NCBI GenBank assembly: GCA_011037195.1
Contig: JAAEAF010002585.1
Span: 37,501-101,500 of the forward strand
Reading direction: 5' to 3'
Source of the DNA: Triatoma infestans
Lineage: Eukaryota; Arthropoda; Insecta; Hemiptera; Reduviidae
Length of the DNA stretch: 64,000 nt
Position 1 is the first letter of the stretch. The number at the start of each line of letters is the position of its first letter. The position numbers were made by a program, and so were the translations under genes. Under the pieces are notes generated by a model, which saw nothing but the letters and a program-made list of their open reading frames with translations, made no database searches and was not told the origin of the DNA. Positions 1 to 13,100 of this stretch are shown here, piece by piece.

Positions 1-204
1 TTATCTTTACTATTTTTAATATCGTAATCCATTCATTTTGAAAAAGGATTATGTAAATTGAATTAATTAAAAACACCCAGGGAAAAAATTACCCTGTTTT
101 TTTTTTCAATTTTGTCGTTCTTGTTAAATATTCACTCACCCTAGTTTCTTGATGCAATTCTCACAATTTTATTTCGATTATTTTCTTCAACTTCAGAGAT
201 TTTT

Positions 205-318
205 TCCTCCAGGGACAGGCTGCTTCATTTTGCGTCCGGTTTGCTCATCATCAGGGTATCTTGATAAAGAATGCGATAACACGAAACTTACACAGAGCAA
301 AATCAGTTTTTACATTCA
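205..318 (-). repeat. Diverged copy of hammerhead-like short repeat
   Basis: Degenerate relative of the repeat at 22253-22422 and 55058-55192. It keeps the order of blocks (a CAGGCTGCTTCATTTTG start, a CATCATCAGG segment, and an end near CACAGAGCAAAATCAGTTTT) but the core stem is eroded. Seen by eye alignment only. Nothing else is recognised in 1-600. Confidence 0.4.
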
Positions 319-635
319 GTCTTGTTTAATGATCACACAATAAAGCTGGGCTTCAAATTGGGAATTTTCCCTTAACAATGTTATTTGTATTTTAGTCTGT
401 GAGGAGGGATCAAACTAAGTCTATCCAATAGCCACTCTGGGCCCATATGGCTATGGCTATCTCGAAGAAAACCATGCCTAAACCTAGTCCACTTAGATAT
501 TAAATCGGACAATTACTTTAAGGGGAAATAGTGTTCCGACTAAAAGGTCTAATCTTTTTTTTTTTTATTCGTCTTTGAATGTGGAATCAAATCCTAGGCT
601 ATCCAAAGTCCCTCTGGCCCCATATAGCTAACCCA

Positions 636-800
636 AAACTCTCGGAGCCTTCTCAGTGCAAAACCGGTTTTCGGGCAATGTTTTCTTCTTACAGAAAAAC
701 GCTGTCCATAATCGGACAGTGAAGCAATAGAGGCTCCACGGGAGATAACCTAGGGATTATGCTGCTGGACGCGATCGCGAGACCATGTCCAGCACGCCAA
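636..800 (-). repeat. Headless SINE body fragment
   Basis: Shares several blocks, in order, with the body of the tRNA-derived SINE at 49972-50196: CGGAGCCTTCTCAGTGCA, an ACAGTGAAG-like block and TAGAGGCTCC. The tRNA-like head with its B box is not recognisable here, so this is a truncated or diverged copy. Confidence 0.45.
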
Positions 801-839
801 ATCAATTTTCTCTGAAAAAAGTTTCAAAAACACAAGTGA

Positions 840-1165
840 TACACGTCTCTGTTTACATTGTATACGAGGTTTATTAAAATCTGTTTAATGAAACCTGCCA
901 TCTTCATAGAGAAAATCGCTGAATACTGTGAAAAACCGTTTCAATAAAATCCGCTGAATCGATTTTTTTCAAACTCGAAAATTTTGGTAACACATTTATT
1001 TGTAAAGTTCGTTGAACCGTATTTCAGGAAGTCCAAAAAATAAAACAAAGTATTTAGTAAAGAGTTACTTTTGGTTGACTGAAACCGATTTTGACCAAAA
1101 CCTTATTGCCGAGTACCGTGGTTAGAACTTAAACGAAATATCAAGTTTCAACTTCTTGCATTTTC
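840..1165 (+). repeat. Eroded copy of the 0.3-kb-monomer repeat family
   Basis: Follows the same block order as 5460-5880: a pyrimidine tract then CAAACTCG, a block ending ACTTTTGGTTGACTG, and finally a GAAATATCAAGTTT block. Strongly diverged. No coding potential. Confidence 0.4.
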
Positions 1166-2196
1166 CTTTTTTTTTTAATTAAACTGAAATATGGAAGCTT
1201 AAATTGATATTTTCTTCAAATATCATTTAAAAGTTTCAGTTAAAATCGTTTTATTTTTGTTATTTCTATTTCCTTGAGACGATGACATTGCGGCCAAAGT
1301 GTTGTAAAAAAAAAATATGAATTTAATTAAAATTAATTTGTCCAATAGTATAATTTGAGAACTGTAATCGAAGAAATTGCGGAATTTTCACTTCCCTTTT
1401 TTTTTAGGCTTAAATTAGGACCGTGCTTCCCGCGTTATCTCGCCGGTTCTTTTCTACTCCAATGTTCTTTCCCTTCGATGGATCCACAAAATATCGCACC
1501 AGCAGGAGTTTATCTATTGGATTCCCTGAACTGTGGAGACATCACAACCTTCTTCTTATGGAAGGAAAAATAAAAAAACCCTGTCATAATTCCATCCCAC
1601 GCCCTTACTTGCAGGAACGATGTGGTTTGGAAGTTTTACAACAAAATTCCTCCTTACCTTCTTTACTTTCCCTATCCCATTTAATTCCATCTATAGGCAA
1701 GGAGACGAAGTTGGCTCTGGAATCTACAAGTCAGTGGCAAATACCCGAACTAGTTTTGAGGCCATTGAGAAATGGCCCATAAAATAAAGCAGCCCCCCAC
1801 CCATTACAAGGAAACTGATGGGACTCAGCACTCCAGGTTACTCTTGGAGACTCCATTATTGCAGAAGCACATTGAACCTTTTTTTTTTTTGTGGGGAGAG
1901 GAAAGTAAGGTAAGGAGGAGATCTAGTACAATGGATCTACCTCCTTATGAAACACTGTAAAGTAGACTTCAACTATGGCGCAAGATTTCCTTGTGCCGAA
2001 CTTGGAATCGAAAATATCATTCAACATAAACCTATGATGAATCCATAATAGTATGGACCATGATCTTGTCGGATTGTTTCCTAATTCCAAGTTAGTTTCC
2101 CCTGATGGGCCTACACTTACGCACTTAGGGATTCTTTTCTTTGAATTCCTTGGCGGGCGTCATTTGCACCGAGAGGACATTACAACCATTTCCCAA
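1166..2196. other. Unassigned region, no gene recognised
   Basis: Holds overlapping short open frames (for example 1423-1782) whose translations resemble no family I know and have no exon-like splice signals in a consistent frame. Base composition is less AT-rich than its surroundings. It is probably old repeat sequence. Confidence 0.4.
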
Positions 2197-2197
2197 G

Positions 2198-2215
2198 AGA
2201 GAGAGAGAGAGAGAG
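2198..2215. repeat. (GA)n microsatellite
   Basis: Uninterrupted GA dinucleotide run. Confidence 0.9.
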
Positions 2216-2279
2216 AACAACTCATGAATTTTCCACCCCACCACTTTCTCTGCGGGTTGTATAGTCTTTTGATCTTCGG

Positions 2280-2870
2280 ACGTTGATTGAAGATCTTCGG
2301 ACGTTAATCATAATTATTTGCTTCTGCTTATCCCCGTTCTTCCATCTATAGGCGAGATAGTCTGGGTATGGAATACCCGCTTCATCTGAATGGCAAGGCA
2401 AAGCCCCGGCCTTGTCAGAAGGGTGTTGCAAAGCCGTAGGCCTATGGACAGGGTTGCCTGTCCAAGGTCGGGCCAGTGACCATTATAGGCCTTTAAGTAG
2501 GAGACTCTAGCAAGGACTCTCTACATAATGGTACCACGGGAACGAGAGTCAGCCCGGCAGAGCTTGCTCTGCACTCACGTGCTGTGGAATGGACTCTTGG
2601 GGGTGGTGTGTTAGCAGGGAAGATATAGATTCTTCCAACATTTCTTTTAAGGTGGGCGGAAGTTGGTTGGTTTGCCCTCGAGGAATAGTTCCGCCTTCTC
2701 CCAATCCTTCACAAGAACATGTAGGCGAGATAGCCGAAAAAGCTCTGGTACACATTATTTATTAAAGGGGCAGGGCTGATGTAAGAGGTATTCGAGGAGC
2801 ACAGTGGAAGCCTAAATTGCATCTACTTAGGAGGCCACGAGCTCTAGAAGATAATAGACAAGATAATAAC
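2280..2870. other. GC-richer island of unknown origin
   Basis: Markedly richer in G+C than the flanking AT-rich DNA. It opens with a short duplicated block (GATCTTCGGACGTT at about 2271 and 2292). Minus-strand frames (2222-2431 and 2549-2755) give proline/serine-rich peptides separated by stops. The look is that of an untranslated or gag-like part of a retroelement, but no diagnostic motif (zinc knuckle, RT or endonuclease) is visible, so no family is assigned. Confidence 0.35.
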
Positions 2871-3477
2871 ATTTATTCCAGCCATAATAAGACCCTCTTT
2901 TTTTTCTTTTTTTTTTTTTTCCAAAAAAGTCCGTTTAAAATAGGAACTGTTGTAATCAATTGCAACAATACCTTAATAACATCCAATGTAATCAGTATTA
3001 CTTGATAATACCCATTTAATTAATTTAAATTGGCATGCTACTAATTTGTAATCAAGCTTAATTAAGTTAGGTTAATTTAATCATAGTAATTAATTAACCT
3101 TAGAGATTCAAATGTGATTGTTTAGACATACTTTATTGATGCCTTTGTCAATACAAAACTTACATAATTTTCTATTACTATATTTGAACAGTATATTTAC
3201 AGTGGGGGATATATCTGTATTTCAGCACATCACAAAATAACCATATTTCCCATATTCTATTCCTTTTATAATAATAAAAATAATATGGTTTTATGCTTCT
3301 TCGTCTTATAATATCGACTTGGACTTTAGAAAGAGAACTTAATGAACATAGATGGAACACATCCATTCTTGCAAGGTGTTCTCTTTTATAGGAATGTCTA
3401 GAGATTGGCTTCTCAAACGCAGGGATTCACAACTTTATTAAATGAAACTTCATTATGTTAAACTATTCAAGACTTAA
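2871..3477. other. AT-rich spacer upstream of the receptor gene
   Basis: Contains a poly-T tract (about 2898-2920) and AT-rich sequence with many TTAATTAA-like words. No gene or identified repeat seen. Confidence 0.4.
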
Positions 3478-3525
3478 ATGGGCTTTTTAATTGTTATATT
3501 ACTTTTAACAATCATCAATGCTACG
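3478..3525 (+). CDS. Possible signal-peptide exon of the Ig-TIR gene
   Basis: An ATG opens a 16-codon hydrophobic stretch (MGFLIVILLLTIINAT) and is followed directly by a GTATGT donor. This is what the first coding exon of a secreted or membrane protein looks like, and it lies 475 bp before the recognised Ig exon. Against it: it ends in phase 0 whereas the Ig exon at 4000 needs a preceding phase of 2, and I could not find a convincing exon between them carrying the first Ig cysteine and core tryptophan. It may be coincidence. Confidence 0.3.
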
Positions 3526-3999
3526 GTATGTAATAAGTTCAATTGGAATCCTTTCATTATTTCGAATTTTTAAACTTGTCAAAGTTTTGGGAAAATACTC
3601 CGGAAATACTCCATTATTCTGTTTGAATTCACTTATGGAGTCTCCATTTTTATTGCATCTATTTTTATTCTGCAAGGAAAAAATATTTTGATTGCTTTTA
3701 CATCAAAGATAATATGAGTTACTTTTTAGCTAAGTTGGAATTGCATACATTAGTAAGGATATTTATTGATTTTTATCCTAGTCCAAGTCAGCTTTTCTAA
3801 TCTCTATGATTCTTCAATATTTATTTTCTCCTTTTTTTTTTCTTTCTTAAATTTATATTTGTTTTAATTTAAAGTAAAGAATTTATATTATTATTATTAT
3901 TAATGGTAAACAAAAATATGAAAACAGGTTTTCATCGTGGAATTTAGAAATCCTTTTGAGTGTATCAACTATTTATATTATTTTTTATCTAATTTACAG

Positions 4000-4139
4000 G
4001 GAAAATGGTCAGATTGTTGGTGAATATCTAATGATTGACAATGTGAATTGGTCTGATTTTGGGACATATATCTGTACAATCAGTAACACTGGTGACCAGA
4101 AGATTATTATAAAAACACAGTTAAGAGGTTAGTATATTT

Positions 4140-4175
<36 letters not shown>

Positions 4176-7100
4176 ATATTGTAACATTATGTGTTTTGGG
4201 GGGGGAGGGGTATGAAAAAGAAATTCAGAATAATAAATAATTATAAATTTTAATTTAACTCTTCTCTAAAGGAATCTCATGAGGTCTGTGTTCATCTGGA
4301 TTGATTAAAGGATAAAAAAAAAATTAGAGAATAACCATAAAAAAGAAATACATATAATTAAACAATTTAGACTACAAATAAAATCTTATTCATTAAATAA
4401 TAGTAAAATAATACTTAAACAGTAACTATATTAATTTGTACAACTTAAAATATTTAAGGGGTTTTAAGCTGAAGGTTGGGCACTACGACACTGTTCTATA
4501 AATTTCCACTGAGCATGATTTCCTTCACCACAAAAAATTTGATCCTCTCCTATTTGAGGCTCTCCATATACATATATATATATATATATATGATCCCTCC
4601 TCCATTGAAGGGAGAAAGAAAGGGAAATTCCCTTTTTGTTGTACTAAAGGTATTTTACCTTTCTAACTGTTCCTATTGTTTCACCCAATCTTCGTAAAAA
4701 CCCAGTCTTGGAATTGTACTAAGTAACAACCAATATTACATACATATTAACTAATATATTTCACTTAATTTCAAAATAATTTATATTTCTTCCCAAAAGG
4801 TCTTCACATTACAATATATATGAATATAAATAAAAATATAACGTCAAATTTAATGTAAAAACAAAAAAAAGTCTGATGTGAAACATCACACAACTTTTTC
4901 TTACTCCAGTTCTCAAAATTACAATTGACAAATTTTATGGTTTGTTTATCAGATTTAATGAAATTTGTCGAAAATTGAAAAAAAAGCTGTCTAGTAAAAG
5001 CGCACTTCCGGTTTAATAATTTCTCTTGAAACTCAGAATTTTGGCCATTTATTTATTCCTAATTAATTTTGTTTGGATGATAGAATTGTATAATCAACTA
5101 TGATAGCACTTTAGAGAAAAACATAACCCCACCCCCTCCGCTAAAAGTGCCCTTAAATGAATTTTCCCAGAGAAATGTTTCAAATAAAAGTTGTAGCTCT
5201 TTGTATGTGTAGTTGATATATAATTTTGGCCATCTATTTATTTCTAATTAATTTTTTTGGATGGTAGAATTAATTGGTATAATCAACAATGATAGCTAGC
5301 ATTTTAGAGAAAAACATAACCAACCCCATCGCTCCCCCAAAAACCCCCTTAAATGACATTATCAGGAGCAATGTTTTAAATAAAAATTGTAGCTCTATAT
5401 ACTATCTATAGTACACATTACTATTTTAAAGAAAATCGTTCGAGCCGTTTTCGAAAAAATACCAGAAAACATATTTCAGTAAAAACGCACTTCCGATCAT
5501 CCGATTTTTTTTTTTTTCAAACTCGCAATTTCAACCACATATTTAATTCTAATTAATATTATTTAGATGACAGAATTTTGTAGTAAACTGAAATAGCACT
5601 TTAGAGGAAAACCTAACCCCCCACCCCTCCCCCATAATTGCCCTTAAATAAATTTTTCCTGGAGAAATGTTTTAAATAAAAGTTGTAGCTCTTTGTATGT
5701 GTAGTTGATATACCAAGTTTGAAGAAAATAGTCGGAGCCATTTTTGAGAAAACGCAAAAAAGTAAAAAAACAGCTAGTAAAGCGGTACTTCCGGTTGAGG
5801 AATTTTAACAGATGACCCACTGTCGGATCCCATGGTGATACCTAAACGGAATATCAAGTTTGTACTTTCTACGATTTTTCATTTTTGAGCAGTGCTGTTC
5901 ACACATACAAAGACCATTTGCTAAAAACCACTTTTTTGGACTCGAGGGACCTCAAAACAAATATTTCCGGTGAAAATTCGATATCGAAAATTTGACACGA
6001 ATTCAATACTTTTTCTCTTACTAGGAGTAAGAGAAAGTAAAAATGGAATGATTATAAATTAGAAATTAGAAAATTATATGTAATAAAAAACCGTCGTTTT
6101 GTAGAATATTTTACAAAATTAAACACACAAAGTTTAAAGAAAATCATTGGAGCCGATTTCGAGAAAATCACGACTAAGTTAAAAAAAAAAAATTTAATAA
6201 AGTCGCGCACTTCCGATTGATGGATGGTTTTTGTCTGAGGCGATGGTGGTGCCTATATGGAATATCATCAAATTTGAGCTTCATGCGATTTTTCGTGTTT
6301 GTGATATTCTGTTAAAACACATATAGACGATTCACTAAAAACATAATTTTTTTTTTCATATTTAGGGGACCTCAAAACATGTATTTCCGGTTAAAACTCA
6401 GTTTCGAAAATGCCGGACTTTACTGAATATTTTTTTCTTTAACGGTTCCAATGATTATCTTTACACTTCGTATACTATCTATATAACATAAATACTTCTT
6501 GGAAAATTGATTTTTTTTATGGTTTCTGGGGTAACAGTACCACTTTAGTACAACGTATGCACCCAATGTAGAGAGAGATACACTTTATTTTTAAAAACCT
6601 AAGTGGGGCTGCTCAACTAGGTTGAGTTGCAGAGAACACAGCGTACCAATCAATCAACAAGGACAAGTCATATAAAAATAAAGTAAAATAATATAAAACA
6701 AAAAGAGAATAAAAAAGAACAAAACACTTAACTCAACTTAAGCCTAATAAATGATCATTTGCCATTGTTAGTAAATATGGCTTTTTATAATCGCTAGTGA
6801 GACTATAAGAATGAGCTCACTAAGCGACGTCAGTTTGCTCTGGTCGATACCGACCGTGTCAAAAAACTTTGCCGTTCTGTTCGGTATGGTTCCTCTCGAA
6901 CCAAACCAGAGTCTCCGGACCTGGAACTCTCTATCTCCAAAGTGCTCGCTGTACTTCTCCTTGGTAGTAGGCGATGCACTTCTCATAGAAACGGCGCTTC
7001 TCCATATCGATTTTCTCCGCCTGATCAGGATCGTTAGACTCATATCTAATTGTGGGATCCAGGATATATGCAAATTTGCTGCTCTTCCTGAAAGCCAGGA

Positions 7101-10100
7101 TATCTGCATATCGGGGCGACCCCGTGTCATCGACAGCAAGCACCTCTCCTCGTAGCACACAAAATCCTTTGTAACTTCGAGTAGCTCCATGATGGTGTGC
7201 TTGACACCGTAGTGCCGGCGAGTGAAGAGGAGCATGTTGTGTGGACAATTACCAAGCACGTGGGCTGGTGTTTCATTCTCCCTGCCACATCGGCGGCAGA
7301 GGAGTCCAACATCTCCTGACATCTGTGTGGCTACCGCCGATACTCCACGAAGAGGAGCATAATTGTTATTTAATTTAAGGGAGTTAGTCCACTCGGAGCC
7401 TTACTTGTCAAGATGTTAATTAACTCAAGTTCCCCCACCACTTGTGGGTATGTATATATATATATATATATGTTAAGGCAACCGAATACAAGTCTGCTAG
7501 TTTAAAGAAAATCTGGAAATTTTATAATACTGCATTAACTGCTGTGAGAGAAATTCGTGTTAGTGTTTCATACCAGATTTTTACCAGGAAAAAGGCTCCA
7601 TTTATCCACTGTTGCTTCATATAAAAACATTTACACTGGCCTCCACTGAATTGCACAAAAAAAAAAAATAATAATAATAATAAATAATCTTTTACAGTGC
7701 ATTAAGAAAATTTTAAAAAACTAGAGATTAAAAAAAAAATATATAATAAAATAAAAAGATCCGCTGCAAAAATGGACCATGTCTAATTCTTGTTTTATGA
7801 GTTGTTACGGGAAAATGCATCTTCACAATATTGTGGAGTATAAAAAAAAAAACACAGTTCATAATAAAAGTTGTTGTAAAGACTGGGCGGAAGCGATTGA
7901 ACAATTCCCCTCTTCCATTCCTACTGGGTCCTAGTTTCCAAGACAGGTCTTGTTAGGTAGGTAGGTAGGGTAGGTAGGGAGAAAGTACTGCAAGCACTAA
8001 CCGTGCTCAGCACTACTTTACATTAGCTCTCTCTTTCTACTTTACTCTTATCATAAACATCTTTTCCATTATCCAACCACCGGAACTAATTTACCTCAAG
8101 AACAGTAGACAACTCACATTATAAAACAAATAATTTTAAAATTTAGTAATACATTTGATAATATATAAAAGTTTTATATAACTTATGTTAACTTATATGT
8201 TGTTAATAATAAATAAATAAATAAATCTAATAATTTTTCCAAGAAAAATTCATTTACGTATAAACGTAAAATAAAATTATGTCTATTATTAGGTAGTTAA
8301 CATCTTGGTCGCTTATCAACATCTGCGTTTTTCTTTTAATGTTTTATTTTTTCTTAATATATGTAAGAACAAAATAAGCCTGACTTTGATATTCAACTTT
8401 AATATCACCAGTTATCACAATATGAAGGTTTATAGGTAATCCATCAACCGGAAATACTTTTAATGAAATTACTCCATTCAATTTTATTTTCTCTTCCTGC
8501 TATAACAAAGAAGTAGTTGGTGTCAGATTTTTGAAGCTAAGTTTTCACCGGAAATAGCCGTGTTTTGAGACTCCTTCAGTATACGAAAAAAGTTTTTTTG
8601 GGGGAGGGGAGCCAATGAACTGCACATTTGTGTGTGTATGTAAATAAAATTTCTCAAAAATCACTAGAAATTCTAAACTTCATCGCATCTGACGTGAAAA
8701 CGCCAGAATTCATTAATTCGGTCAAAATTCATTAATTGGAAGTGTGTCATTACATATTTTATGTTTCTAAAACTTTTATTTGATACATCTTTCCAGGAAC
8801 ATTAGTTTTTTTTTTTTTTGGTGGATTCTGGGAAACGTTAAGTATTTCTCTAAAGTACTACTTACCATACAAGATTCTATTACCTACCTAATATTGAAAT
8901 ACGTTAGAAGCGTTGCTAGGAAACCAAATTTGAAGAAAATCGGTTAACCGGATGTGTGACTGACTTTACAAATTGAATTTTGAATTGTTTTTTTTTTTTT
9001 ATCTTCTTGAAAATGGTTATAACGATTTTTTATAGTGATGGTAAATTTACAAATTAAGTAGATTTTCTGAAGTAGTGGCCTTAATTCTATTAAAATGGTA
9101 TTTTTGTTTTTATTTAGAGATAATTGGTAGATATTTTATTCATTTTTACTTTTTTTTACTTTCTCCTAATTTCCTGATAGAGGAATCTAGCCAGATTTTC
9201 GAAATTGAGTTTTTCACCGGAAATACACGTTTTGAGGTCCCCCCCCCCCTGAGTCCAAAAAAGTGGTTTTTAGAAAATGGTCTGCCTGTGTGTGTGATGA
9301 AAAGAATATCTCAAGCACGAAAAATTGCAGAAAGATCAAACTTGATCTTCCGTTTACATACTACCACCGCATCAGACACAAAGATTTCGGGCAAAATACA
9401 TCAACCGGAAGTGCCACTTTACTGAATGTTTTTTTTTTTTTTTTAGTTTTTTGTGATTTTCTCGAAAACGGCTCCAACGATTTTCTTTAAACTTGGTATA
9501 TCAACTACAAACACAAAGATCTACAACTTTTATTTGAAACTTTTCTACGGGAAAATTCATTTAAGGGTACTTTTGGAGCAAGGGTGGGATTACGGTTTCC
9601 TCAAAAGTACTATTTCAGTTATTAAACAATTCTATTATCTAAATGATATTAATTAGAATTAAATATGGTTTCGAAATCTCGAGTTTGAAGAAAATCGGAT
9701 GACTAAAAGAGCGCTTTACTGAAAGTAGTTTTTTTACTTTTCTGCTATTTTCTCTAAAACGACTCCAACGAATTTCTTTTGACTTGTAATATCAACTACA
9801 CATACTTATTTGAAACATTTATCCAAGGAAAATTCATTTAAAGCCACTTTTGGGGGAGTAGTGGGTTATGGTTTTTTTTTAAAATGGTATTTTAGTTCAA
9901 CAACGTGCTGTACAATTCTGGCAACTGAATACTATTAATTAGAATTATATAAGTTGCCAAAATTCCCAGTTTGAAAAAAATCGGTTGAGCGAAAGTGCGA
10001 CTTTACTGAATAGGTTTTTCAGTTTTTTGTGATTTTCTCCATAAAAAATGCCGAAGGTTTTAAACATTAATAAGAATTGTTAGTGTGAAGGAAAATTTGC

Positions 10101-13100
10101 CATTTCGCAGTAAGAGAAAGTTGTATGAGTGTTTCACACCAGATTTTTTTTTTTTATATATATATTATAGGTTTTCCATATTACATTTCTTACATACATA
10201 TTTTTCACCGTTCATATTAGTTTTGGTGACGATATTATCTCTGAAGTATCTTATTCTAAATACTGATAATAATTATAAGATTTGTTTACTTTTGTTCTTG
10301 CTTGATTGCTCTTACTTATTGTTGTGCCCTCTTTGACTTTCGAAAAGTTATCACTTGCGTTGTTACCATAAGCATTATGTTCCTTCTGATATTTTAAGAA
10401 TCTCATTGTTAGATCAATAAGTCGCTTTTTTTTTGTTTTTTTTTTTTTACCACGTTGTATAAAAGCTTGTTCTGACACCTGTCAAAAGCACACAACCTAT
10501 TCAAAAGTTTTCATTTACAGCTATCAAAACTTGAGAGTTTAGACAAAGTCATTTTATAAAAAGATGTCAATTTTTGTCGACCGGCCAAACCACCGGTTGC
10601 GGTAGATAAGAGACAGATTATAAATTTTTCTCAGAAACGATAAGAAAAGTGAAATTAATTAAATGAATAATTTAAAAAAATTGACATGAAGTCAATTGTA
10701 CAAAAGAAATGAAATTTATTACAGAATTTTAAAACCGGTCAATTGACGGGGCATGTGTTGAGTTTAGTATCAAATTTGGTATACTCACCAAAGTTACTTC
10801 TTTTTTTTTTAAAAAAAAAGTTACAAAAATTACTTCTCTACGTCACTTATGTTTAAAACATTTTTCTTTTGGGGGTAGTCTTGACGGAGCGTTTACTTCC
10901 ATCCAGTGCGGTATTTTGGTAGAGTGCGCAAGAGAAAGAGAAAAATTATATCTTTTCAATGAAGACTAATTCTTTTTCTAAATCAGCATCCAGACCAAAT
11001 TATCCATATTGCACTTATTACACGAAATAGGCCCGGCGCAGCACAGCACAACTAGATTCGACGCAAATCATCGAACTTGTGCCGTTCAGCGCCATTTCAT
11101 CATTTACATGTATTGATGCTAAAGATTCGATTTGTGCCCGTACTATTTTCATGATAATTCATTTATCACTGTTTCTCCATCTAATCGCGCGCTTTTAGAA
11201 TGTCGCGTTCAGCAAATACTTAGCTTTAACCCCACGGCTGTAGTTGCTGCACTAAGTCGCGCATGCAACCTAGTTATGGTGGACACCCCTTTATGCAATA
11301 AGCGAAATTAATAAATACTGTAAGACCTTTATTTAATTCATTTAATTAAAATTAAGTTATTAAGGCATATTATTTGTTACTAATATATTTGTTATTTTTT
11401 TTCAGCCAAGAATGAATGGTCAAGACCACTTTGCCTTGGAAGAAAAATGTCTTTCATCTTAGGCGGATTTATTGTAATGTTTGTGATAATTATTGTCTAC
11501 CATTTGGTCAAATATTATATGAAAACGGAATTATCTCCTTTTCGGCATAAAATTGTTGAATGTGCGTATATACACATATATTTTATATATATTTATATAT
11601 TTTTTTATTTTAAAATTAAAAAATAATGGACCAGCTAATCATGATAATGTAGTTTTTGTAAATTGCTCAGTTTTAAAAATAACAGTTCTTCCTTGGAATT
11701 GTTTACATTCCATAAGAAACAGAATTTATTTTATTTTTATTTTACAATACTTTGTTACTGCAGAACTGATGATTTGTTTGGCACCGTATCATTTTTTTAT
11801 AGCAAAATTTTACTTTCTTTCCTGTAAATCTGATATTATTTTGTTTTTAGTGCGAAAAGTATTTGCATGTAGGAAGAAATCAAAAGGTACCAGTCTTGTT
11901 TTAATATATGGAGATGAGGATCAAGAATTTGTAGATAATAAATTTCTACCATTAATAAATAAACAATCACATTTGCATGTCTTACCGCAGAAGATTACTA
12001 AACAAGGTAACATAAAAAAATCAAATTTCAAATTTGAATTCCGGTAAAAAAACAATGAATTCTCAGAAACTGCTTTGCACATTGTTTACTCCTTAGAAAT
12101 ATGATTCATTATAATTTAGTTAATAAGAAACGCTACACTAATTTGTGTTTTTTGAAATTACAATTCTGTTTACCTTCCAAAAATATATTATTACTAATTA
12201 AATCGGTCAATGGTGGAAAAAAACTAAATACAATTGTTCTCATTTCGAATACATTATTAAAGTTATTAATGTTTGGTTAAAAACCTGTGTTTTTAATGTA
12301 AATTTAAAGCACCTAATGTATCTATCTGACATCAGTGCCCAAAAGTCATCTGAACAATATAATTAAGGAGGGAATATAATTAATAATAAAACTACAGTAA
12401 GAAGACTCCCTTTTAAATCATAGATTAAATATCTAAATACAAACATTTTGAGTTAGTAGAATACATCACTTAAATAATGTATTTTTTCATACTTGAGAAA
12501 GAAATTTAAGTCTTACAGAATTCATTGTTTTTCAAACAATTATACCATTTAGAAAATACAAACAATAGTTACATTTGGCCGTTGTTAATAAAACAATCAA
12601 AATGTTGGTTGGCTGGGGCTAAAGGAAAAATCTGTTTAACCTTTAAAGTTTTGTCCTTTTGCCCCAGCCAACCAACATTTTGCTTTTTCATTTAGTAAAA
12701 AAACTTTGTTTGCAGGAAAAATTACAGAAGATCTACGAAAACTATGTCTTAAAACAGAGAAGATTGTGATATTAATGTCGCGTCAGTTAACAGAAAAGTG
12801 GACGAGAGAAAATATTAGTCGTGTACTTGAAGATATCATTTCTACTAATAAGTCTTCCTCTTACTGTGTAGTTCTTCTTGAGGTAGATATTAATTTTTTA
12901 TTTTATTTTTAATTTTAAAGAACCTTTTAATATAGTTGTTAGCATTTAAATTTTATTATTTTCTATTCTAGCCTTTTCCTGATGATTCTTTAAACAATAG
13001 TGGAACATATTTGAATATTCCATGCAATAAATTAATTTTATCAATGTGGGATGAAAAAATGATTACAAATGGACATCCATTTTGGGCATCAAAATCGGCA

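Noticed and set aside
3730..3752. Microexon (CTAAGTTGGAATTGCATACATTA) between the putative signal exon and the Ig exon
   Set aside because: The phases fit, but the junction with 4000 creates a TAG stop codon.
6811..7155. 114-codon plus-strand frame
   Set aside because: It is the antisense shadow of the R2-type LINE C-terminus.
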